Source: Clostridia bacterium
GTDB lineage: Bacteria; Bacillota; Clostridia; Saccharofermentanales; UBA5734
Direction of reading: 5' to 3'
Assembly: GCA_018056585.1 (NCBI GenBank)
Contig: JAGPFK010000062.1
Span: 1 to 7,583 of the forward strand
DNA: 7,583 nucleotides
Of the stretch, positions 1-4,779 are shown in pieces; position 1 is the first letter of the stretch, and every line of letters starts with the position of its first letter. Made by a program: the position numbers and the translations under genes. The notes beneath the pieces are model-generated. The model made no database searches. It had not been told where the DNA came from and worked only from the letters and a program-made list of their open reading frames with translations.

Positions 1-33
1 CCGTACATACTTATCCGTATACGGCGGTTCTCA
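1..33 (-). ncRNA. group II intron domain V remnant, cut by window edge
   Basis: Read on the minus strand, this stretch forms a domain V-like hairpin. A 9-nt strand ACCGCCGUA (complement of 20-28) should pair with a 3' strand ending UACGGUGGU, of which only UACGG (complement of 1-5) is inside the window. A 2-nt bulge (6-7), a 3-bp upper stem (8-10 with 17-19) and a 6-nt cap (11-16) follow. The 2-nt bulge and the CGC triad in the lower stem are hallmarks of domain V in bacterial group IIC introns. The maturase that should lie upstream (to the right, minus strand) is absent: a plus-strand IS3 remnant begins by position 94. The four closing bases and domain VI lie outside the window, so the fold is only partly seen. 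Confidence 0.55.
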
Positions 34-93
34 ACTTTTATAATGATCCCAAGAAATGAGACATAACAGAAAAGAGCCGAATATAATGGAGAC

Positions 94-219
94 ATGAAAA
101 GTGAGAAAAACACTTACAAAGCTGAATTCAAATCCAGGATTGTAATGGATCTGCTCGGTGGTGAACAGCCGTAGGATGAGCTGGCAGCAAATGTTCAGAC
201 CGCGCGGTTCTTGGTCTGA
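94..219 (+). pseudogene. IS3-family OrfA transposase, N-terminal remnant
   Basis: Translation from the ATG at 94 gives MKSEKNTYKAEFKSRIVMDL followed by LGGEQP, a TAG stop (172-174), then DELAANVQ. This matches the start of IS3-family OrfA proteins, which typically read (Y)xxEFKxRVxxExLxGExxxxELA at the entry to a helix-turn-helix. After about position 198 the resemblance stops and the frame closes at 217-219, so both the HTH and the orfB catalytic gene are missing. A GGAG (88-91) sits unusually close to the ATG, and a TATAAT lies at 82-87. The piece is dead: an in-frame stop plus truncation to about 35 codons. No terminal inverted repeat could be recognised. The family call rests on a short match. 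Confidence 0.6.
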
Positions 220-223
220 TTCT

Positions 224-272
224 TGTATCCCTCTCTGATCCTCCTTCGGATGTTTTTACTATTAAGGATACA
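224..272. repeat. 7-bp inverted repeat upstream of the GH140-like gene
   Basis: TGTATCC (224-230) and GGATACA (266-272) form a perfect inverted repeat separated by 35 bases. It lies between the IS3 remnant and the candidate promoter of the glycosidase gene. It could be a weak stem, a pair of half-sites for a regulator, or chance; a 7-bp match with this spacing is not rare. The region 220-290 otherwise shows nothing recognisable. Confidence 0.25.
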
Positions 273-293
273 GCATGAGGATGGGACCTTTTG

Positions 294-324
294 TTGCACT
301 TTGCTTTACAGCTCACCATATAAT
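294..324 (+). promoter_or_regulatory. candidate SigA promoter of the GH140-like gene
   Basis: A perfect -10 hexamer TATAAT lies at 319-324, preceded by TTGCAC at 294-299 with a 19-base spacer, longer than the ideal 17. Transcription would start near 331 and leave a leader of about 20 nt, which just accommodates the purine-rich ribosome site at 337-347. No clear catabolite-repression (cre) site or LacI-type operator was seen nearby. Confidence 0.45.
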
Positions 325-352
325 AGTCTGACAATAAGGAAGGTGGAGAAGA

Positions 353-1708
353 ATGAAAAGAAAGCCCTGGGACGATGGGCCATTATGTGTGAAAGGCCAT
401 TATCTTTATAATGGTGAATATCCTTTTTTCTATCTGGGCGACACGGCCTGGCTTTTATTCAATCGATTAGATCGGGAAGAGATTGATCATTACCTGAAAA
501 ACCGGGCCGATAAAGGTTTTTCTGTTATACAGTCAGTGGCGGCCATGCGTGTTCCGACAATGAATCGTTACGGACAACTGGCTTTTTACGACAACGACCC
601 GACCCGTCCGAATCTTGAGAGTGGTTATTGGGATTTAGTTGACCACGCCTTCGATGAAGCTGAACGGCTTGGCCTTTATTTTGGCCTGCTGCCAACATGG
701 AGCAGTGCCGTGAATCAAGGCTATATTTGCCTGGATCAGGTGCAGACATACGCTTCGTTTTTAGCCAATCGCTATGGCTCCAGGCCAAATCTGATCTGGA
801 TCAATGGTGGCGATGCGCGGGGTAATGAAAACAAAGCATTCTGGGAAAAGATGGGCCTTACGCTGAAACGACTGACACCTGATAAACTCATTACTTTTCA
901 TCCTTTCGGCAGAACCGGCTCAATCGATTTTTTTCAGGATGCGTCTTGGATTGATTTTCATAGTTTTCAGTCGGGCCATCGACGGTATGATCAGGTCAGA
1001 TTGAATCAATGGGACGATCAATATCGCGATGACCCTGATTATTACTGGTTTGGAGAAGATAATTGGCGCTATGTGGAACGGGCATTTTGCCTGATGGGAG
1101 ACCGGCAAAAGCCTGTTCTTGATGCAGAGCCATCCTATGAGCAGCTGCCCCAGGGACTGCATGATCCGACACAACCACGCTGGCAGGATCATGATGTCCG
1201 CCGTTATGCCTACTGGTCCGTGTTGGCAGGTGCCTGCGGTTTTACTTATGGTCATCGTGATCTCATGCGTTTTTCCCGAAAGGACGATGCAACTGATTTA
1301 AAAGAATTGGGATATGACTGGTCTGACGCCTTAGCCCATCCGGGGTCTGACAGCATGACCCATATGCAGAGACTTCTAAAAAGCCTGCCCTTCACAAGCG
1401 GGCAAGCTGCTCAATCTTTGCTTTGTGTTCCGGAAGGAAGCCGATATGAAAGACTGTCGGTATTTCGTGGGGATGGTTTTATTTTAGTCTATACCTACAC
1501 GGGACGGACGATTGCGCTTAAAGAAAATTGTCTTGATGGCCAGAATCTTTATACATGGTGGTTCAACCCGGTCAGCGGCGTTTATAACTATGCCGGAATG
1601 CATCCGGCCGGACAGATATTAGAGAAGCGGCCGCCTGAGGGTACTTTCAGCCATAAAGACTGGGTTCTGCTTGTCAGCAACGAAGATGAGCGAAGCACGA
1701 TTGACTGA
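353..1708 (+). CDS. GH140-like (DUF4038) glycosidase, putative intracellular apiosidase
   Basis: A 451-aa protein resembling the DUF4038/apiosidase-like catalytic family (GH140), followed by the small C-terminal beta domain usual in that family. The TIM-barrel starts with PFFYLGDTAWLLFNRL (residues 24-39), and WINGGD (149-154) sits at the end of a barrel strand. PVLDAEPSYE (254-263) and TYGHRDLMRFSR (298-309) are further family-type motifs. By analogy with characterised GH140 enzymes, Asp154 is the likely acid/base and Glu259 the likely nucleophile; this assignment is inferred from motif position. Residues about 365-451 (YTWWFNPVSG, DWVLLV) fit the C-terminal beta domain. There is no signal peptide, so the enzyme should act in the cytoplasm. 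ATG at 353 follows a good site (AAGGTGGAG, 340-348). Known GH140 members cleave apiose linkages of rhamnogalacturonan II; other DUF4038 proteins may have other substrates, so specificity is uncertain. The gene looks intact although decayed mobile DNA lies on both sides. Confidence 0.85.
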   Translation: MKRKPWDDGPLCVKGHYLYNGEYPFFYLGDTAWLLFNRLDREEIDHYLKNRADKGFSVIQSVAAMRVPTMNRYGQLAFYDNDPTRPNLESGYWDLVDHAFDEAERLGLYFGLLPTWSSAVNQGYICLDQVQTYASFLANRYGSRPNLIWINGGDARGNENKAFWEKMGLTLKRLTPDKLITFHPFGRTGSIDFFQDASWIDFHSFQSGHRRYDQVRLNQWDDQYRDDPDYYWFGEDNWRYVERAFCLMGDRQKPVLDAEPSYEQLPQGLHDPTQPRWQDHDVRRYAYWSVLAGACGFTYGHRDLMRFSRKDDATDLKELGYDWSDALAHPGSDSMTHMQRLLKSLPFTSGQAAQSLLCVPEGSRYERLSVFRGDGFILVYTYTGRTIALKENCLDGQNLYTWWFNPVSGVYNYAGMHPAGQILEKRPPEGTFSHKDWVLLVSNEDERSTID

Positions 1709-1724
1709 ATCCAATGTTTCAGTC
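1703..1724 (+). other. hairpin overlapping the stop codon, group II intron target
   Basis: GACTGAA (1703-1709) pairs perfectly with TTCAGTC (1718-1724) across an 8-nt loop; the TGA stop of the glycosidase gene lies inside the left arm. Six bases (TTGAAC) separate the hairpin from the first base of the group II intron. Group IIC introns are known to insert just after stem-loops, often Rho-independent terminators. The hairpin was probably the terminator of the glycosidase gene; any T-tract downstream would have been separated by the insertion. Confidence 0.5.
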
Positions 1725-1730
1725 TTGAAC

Positions 1731-2263
1731 GTGTGCCGGGCATGGCACGTTAATAGGTGGTGCAAGTCCACTGCGGGGATAGATAGCGGCCAACTGCCAG
1801 CCAAGAGCAAGGGTGTCCGAAGTGAAGTTCCAGGAGAGGCACACGAACCATACGAGGCGCAAGAGAGCGGATCAGGCTGCGTCATAAGCTGAAGTCCGAA
1901 AGCTATCCGGAACGGATCTTATCCCGGGAGGTTTCGTCAGCAGGCGAAAAGAAGCCTGTAGTAACAACGAATGGCGAGAAATCAGCAGAGGCCATCGTAG
2001 ACGACTGACGGCGACAGATTAAAACACAGACAACTCAGCATACGGGACGATCAAAACGGATACCACCAATGGAACGAAGCAAACAGAAGGACTGCTGGAG
2101 CAGATACTCGCGCCGGAAAACCTGAATCAGGCCTATAAGCGGGTTCGGGCGAATAAGGGAGCACCTGGTGTCGATGGGATGCGAAGTGTATGAATGATTC
2201 GACTGGCTGCGAGAGAATCAAAAAGAGCTCCAACAGAAACTTCAGGACAGCCAATACCGTCCG
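1731..2263 (+). mobile_element. group II intron (IIC-like), 5' part only, truncated
   Basis: The RNA part begins GTGTGCCGGGCATGGCACG, agreeing with the GUGYG 5' consensus of group II introns. It continues with family-typical segments: GGTGGTGCAAGTCCACTG (about 1757-1774), AGAGCAAGGGTGTCCGAAGTG (1805-1825) and GTAGTAACAACGAATGGCGAG (1959-1979). A maturase reading frame starts at about 2050. The element ends abruptly near 2263 inside the maturase N-terminal region, so most of the reverse transcriptase, the maturase domain and domains V-VI are missing, and the intron cannot splice or move. GUUC at 1827-1830 could be part of EBS1, pairing with GAAC at the 5' exon end (1727-1730); this is a guess. 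The intron lies right after a hairpin, as expected for class C. Confidence 0.85.
2050..2263 (+). pseudogene. group II intron reverse transcriptase/maturase, N-terminal remnant
   Basis: In frame from 2050 the codons read IKTDTTNGTKQTEGLLEQ, then ILAPENLNQAYKRVRANKGA and PGVDGM, the standard N-terminus of LtrA-type intron-encoded proteins leading into reverse transcriptase motif 0/1. Three lesions are visible. The expected ATG start reads ATC (2050-2052). The frame closes at TGA 2191-2193 and the homology resumes one base out of register (WLRENQKELQQKLQDSQYRP, about 2204-2263). A second TGA (2195-2197) interrupts the new frame just before FDWLREN. Homology stops after YRP. Only about 70 of an expected 400-plus residues remain, so it is inactive. 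The ATG-to-ATC call is inferred from related proteins beginning MKTD-like; a different upstream start is possible. Confidence 0.85.
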
Positions 2264-2400
2264 GCGGGTATCATTTCGTTGTGGATGCGGGTTCTTATGC
2301 ACTGTCCTGTTCGTATCGGTACAAACAGGACACCTGCAGAGCGGGTACAGATCTTGCACTTTAACTTGCATTGGGGGGTCTCCGTTCAAATTTGGATTTT
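2264..2400. other. unexplained segment, possible insertion-sequence end
   Basis: Between the broken intron and the ctc promoter lie 137 bases that belong to neither. They contain a perfect 9-bp inverted repeat, TGTCCTGTT (2303-2311) and AACAGGACA (2324-2332), around a 12-base loop, and TGCACTTTAACTTGCA (2355-2370), whose two ends repeat TGCA. The style of the 2350-2400 part (TGCACTTTAACTTGCATTGG, then a G-run and TTGACCTGTC) reminds me of insertion-sequence ends of the IS21 type, but I cannot confirm this. No start codon with a plausible ribosome site opens a convincing gene on either strand. It probably is the edge of the element that removed the 3' half of the intron. Confidence 0.35.
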
Positions 2401-2427
2401 GACCTGTCAATGGAATTAAGATATAAT
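2399..2427 (+). promoter_or_regulatory. SigA promoter of ctc
   Basis: TTGACC (2399-2404), a 17-base spacer and TATAAT (2422-2427) make a near-consensus housekeeping promoter 49 bases before the ctc start codon. The -35 box lies exactly where the unexplained mobile-like segment ends, so the insertion may have supplied it. Confidence 0.75.
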
Positions 2428-2475
2428 GATTTGGCGTTTAAACTTGCCATTCATTGGAAAGAAAGGTGAAATAAA

Positions 2476-3117
2476 TTGAACCTCGTACCAATATCCGTAG
2501 AAAAAAGAGAATTAGGAAGCAAAGGGTACCTTCGGTCACTACGTGCTTCGGGTAAGGTGCCCGGGATCCTGCATGGTCCGAACTTATTTTCGCAACCCAT
2601 TATCATTGACAGCCGCGAACTAAGAAAAGCATTAAGCACGCCTGCTGGTCGAAATGTGTTGCTCAGTTTGCAATTAGACGGTGAAAACAAAATCGCAATG
2701 ATCGAAAATCTGCAAAAAGATTTTCTGAAGGACGAGGTTTTTCTTCACGTTGATTTAAGAATGATCTCCCTTGACCAGAAGATTGAAGTAAGCGTCCCGA
2801 TTGTACTGGTTGGTCATGAAAACCGCGCAAAAGATGAAGGTATTGTCTCCCAGGCGTTATATGAAATCGACATTCGAAGCAAACCGACATCCATTCCTGA
2901 AAGCATCAAAGTTGATATCAGCGGCTTGACCATCGGCGATTCCATTTTACTCAGAGATATTCCCCTGCCGGAAGACTGTGAGCTTATAACGGATCCCGAG
3001 GAAACCGTTGTTAGTATCATTCATTCACGTGCCTTTGAAGAAGAAGCTGAGGAAGTCGAACCTGAAGAAGAAGAAGTGCCAACACATCCTGACGTTCATG
3101 ACACCACTTCTGAATAA
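2476..3117 (+). CDS. ctc: large ribosomal subunit protein bL25, Ctc/TL5 long form
   Basis: A 213-aa ribosomal protein that binds 5S rRNA in the 50S subunit. The N-terminal L25 domain covers residues about 4-94, with the family-typical start (LGSKGYLRSLRASGKVPGIL, 13-32). The TL5/CTC C-terminal beta domain covers about 100-186 (VSVPIVLVGHE, DISGLTIGDSI). The protein ends in a glutamate-rich tail (187-200, EEEAEEVEPEEEE) followed by a short polar end, normal for Bacillota Ctc. Translation starts at TTG 2476 behind AAAGGTGA (2462-2469), spaced about 7 nt; no better ATG is near. It is monocistronic, with its own promoter and terminator. In Bacillus subtilis ctc is a SigB stress gene, whereas here the clear promoter is SigA type. 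The reading frame is full length, unlike the rubble upstream. Confidence 0.96.
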   Translation: MNLVPISVEKRELGSKGYLRSLRASGKVPGILHGPNLFSQPIIIDSRELRKALSTPAGRNVLLSLQLDGENKIAMIENLQKDFLKDEVFLHVDLRMISLDQKIEVSVPIVLVGHENRAKDEGIVSQALYEIDIRSKPTSIPESIKVDISGLTIGDSILLRDIPLPEDCELITDPEETVVSIIHSRAFEEEAEEVEPEEEEVPTHPDVHDTTSE

Positions 3118-3153
3118 AAAGCTTCAGATTGCCAGAAATCGCTCTTGTTATGA

Positions 3154-3188
3154 GGCAACCCGGCCAAACCAGATCGGGTTGTCTTTTT
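3154..3188 (+). terminator. Rho-independent terminator of ctc
   Basis: GGCAACCCG (3154-3162) pairs with CGGGTTGTC (3175-3183) over nine pairs with one G-U, around a 12-nt loop, followed by TTTTT (3184-3188). It ends ctc 37 bases after its stop codon. The stem also faces the convergent ridA-type gene ending at 3199, but on that strand there is no U-tract, so it probably works efficiently in one direction only. Confidence 0.9.
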
Positions 3189-3198
3189 CATTTGCGAT

Positions 3199-3684
3199 TT
3201 AAAACGAATCTAAAGGTTCGTCAAGTTCAAACAATGCTTCTATTTCAACGGGGATATTGCCGGGCAAGGCGTTCACTCCAATAGCGGAACGGGAAGGTGT
3301 ACCGGCTTTTTCGCCAAACAACTCAACAAGGAGGCGGCTGCCGCCATTAGCAACTTCAGGTTGATTAAAAAAATGGTCTGCGCTGGCGACAAAAACAGTT
3401 ATTTTGACAACTTGCTTCACACGATTCAGGTCTTTTACAAAAGACTCAAGAACAGACAAAACATTCAACATGCAGTTTCGCGCATAAAGTTGTCCCTCTT
3501 CCAGGTTCACCTCCAGACCTAGTTTCCCTTGAATCACCATGCCATCCAAGTTGGGTCCACAACCTGAAACATAAACAAGGTTCTTGCCGAATGATTTAGC
3601 TTGTGCATAAACGCCACCTTTAGCCGGCGGTTCAGGCAACTCTAAATTCAATTTGTGCATCGTTTCATAAACATGATGGCTCAT
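3199..3684 (-). CDS. RidA family protein (YjgF/YER057c/UK114)
   Basis: A 161-aa soluble protein of the RidA superfamily, longer than the usual 125-130 aa and closer to the ~150-aa subgroup starting with an N-terminal extension (KLNLELPEPP, residues 11-20). The core reads KNLVYVSGCGP (34-44), VKITVFVAS (93-101) and TPSRSAIGVNALPGNIPVEI (129-148). Arg132 occupies the position of the substrate-binding arginine that archetypal RidA uses to hydrolyse reactive enamine/imine intermediates, and the VEIEA strand near the end is kept. Whether this subgroup is an imine deaminase is not certain. ATG 3682-3684 follows an excellent AAGGAGG (3691-3697) six bases upstream. It lies 78 nt downstream of the LacI-type regulator on the same strand and converges with ctc; it may be co-transcribed, since no convincing promoter or terminator was seen in the gap (3685-3762). 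Confidence 0.92.
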   Translation of the reverse strand: MSHHVYETMHKLNLELPEPPAKGGVYAQAKSFGKNLVYVSGCGPNLDGMVIQGKLGLEVNLEEGQLYARNCMLNVLSVLESFVKDLNRVKQVVKITVFVASADHFFNQPEVANGGSRLLVELFGEKAGTPSRSAIGVNALPGNIPVEIEALFELDEPLDSF

Positions 3685-3762
3685 TTCAGGCCTCCTTATA
3701 TCATTTTATTATCGTCGGTCAATACGGTCACTGCCAGGCCGAATCTTTACCTCAAAGGGAAT

Positions 3763-4779
3763 CTAAATCTTTATGTTTTGCGAGGCGACTGAATCACCAG
3801 GCAGGAAAGTATGGGCCAAAATCACCTGGCGGCCCAGACCTGATGTTCTTTTTTTCTGTGTATTCAAACAGAGATCCGCCGCAATCAGTCCAATGTCCAA
3901 AGCAGGCTGAACCACAGATGTCAAGGATAAACGCATCAGGCCGGTCGTATCCTGTGCGTCAAAAGTTACAATGGACAAATCATCTGGAATTTTTAAACCT
4001 TGCTCCTCTATCGCTTCAACAGCACCAAAAGCCATAAAGTTATTGGTTACCAGAACAGCAGTTGGGCGTTCTGACTGTGAAAGAAAGGACCGCATGATCT
4101 GATATCCGGATTCTTTCTGAAAATCACCATGGCTGATCCATGATGGCCGTGGTTCAATGCCGGATTGCTTTAAGGCTTGCCGCCAGCCTTCTTCCCGTTC
4201 GTCAGCAGATGATTCGCCAATCGGGCCGCCAATCAAAAAGATGCGCTGATGGCCATGTGAGATCAGATATCGAACCAAATCTGAAGCTGCTTGCCGGTTG
4301 TCGATGGTGACAGAATAAAAGCCTTCCTGGGGCGACGGCACGTTATCCACAAAGACAACCGGACAATCCAACCGCTCATAAACACGACAAATCTCTTTTC
4401 TATGCAGGCTGGTTGCTACGATGATGCCGGCTACTTTTTGCCTGGATAATAATTGGATGGCCTCATGCTCCCGGCTTGCCTCTTCATCTGTGTTGCAAAG
4501 GAGAACGGTGTAACGCAAATCCGTAACGCCTCTTTCGATGCCCTTGATCACCTGTGCATAAAATGGATTGGCAATGTCGGGCACAATCACGCCAATGACA
4601 TTGGATGTTTGAAGTTTCAACCGGCGGGCATTTTCATCCGGCTGGTAATGATGTCGCTTTATTGCTTCCTGTACCCTCCGGCGTGTCTCGGGATCAACCC
4701 GGTCCTGGTTATTCACAACGCGCGAAACAGTTGATATTGATAGATTCAACTCTTCAGCAATATCCTTCAATCTGGCCAA
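3763..4779 (-). CDS. LacI/GalR family transcriptional regulator
   Basis: About 338 aa. The LacI helix-turn-helix is at residues 4-23 (LKDIAEELNLSISTVSRVVN), with the hinge helix near 47-59 (ENARRLKL). The periplasmic-binding-protein-like effector domain runs from IGVIVPDIANPFYAQVIKGI to the C-terminus, with standard family segments VAGIIVA and DDLSIVTFDAQD. It should bind an operator as a dimer and release it on binding a sugar. Two TTG codons stand in tandem (4780-4782 and 4777-4779). GAGGTG (4785-4790) is only two bases from the first but five from the second, so I chose the second, giving MARLKDIA. The start overlaps the end of the upstream hydrolase gene by 13 bases, implying translational coupling and co-regulation. 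The expected operator would lie before the operon, beyond the right edge; the effector is unknown. Confidence 0.95.
   Translation of the reverse strand: MARLKDIAEELNLSISTVSRVVNNQDRVDPETRRRVQEAIKRHHYQPDENARRLKLQTSNVIGVIVPDIANPFYAQVIKGIERGVTDLRYTVLLCNTDEEASREHEAIQLLSRQKVAGIIVATSLHRKEICRVYERLDCPVVFVDNVPSPQEGFYSVTIDNRQAASDLVRYLISHGHQRIFLIGGPIGESSADEREEGWRQALKQSGIEPRPSWISHGDFQKESGYQIMRSFLSQSERPTAVLVTNNFMAFGAVEAIEEQGLKIPDDLSIVTFDAQDTTGLMRLSLTSVVQPALDIGLIAADLCLNTQKKRTSGLGRQVILAHTFLPGDSVASQNIKI

Noticed and set aside
238..256. Terminator-like hairpin ATCC/GGAT followed by TTTTT before the glycosidase gene
   Set aside because: Only four base pairs; too weak to call a terminator.
920..1255. 111-codon antisense open frame inside the GH140-like gene
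   Set aside because: It overlaps a well-supported coding region with conserved motifs and has no family resemblance; it is a shadow frame.
2051..2410. 119-codon minus-strand open frame containing CRCPVC, suggesting a small zinc-binding or transposase-like protein
   Set aside because: It runs antisense through the maturase remnant and into the unexplained segment, has no good ribosome site, and only its first third carries the cysteines. It is most likely a chance frame.
2436..2461. SigB-like promoter (GTTTAA, 14-base spacer, GGAAAG) for ctc
   Set aside because: The -10 half matches GGGTAT poorly and a start there would fall inside the ribosome binding site. The SigA-type promoter at 2399-2427 is far better.
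3699..3740. Direct repeat TGACCG-TAT-TGACCG on the minus strand upstream of the RidA-family gene, as a promoter or operator
   Set aside because: TTGACC has only a weak TATAAG 16 bases on, which would put the transcription start in the ribosome site. The repeat has no symmetry like a LacI operator.
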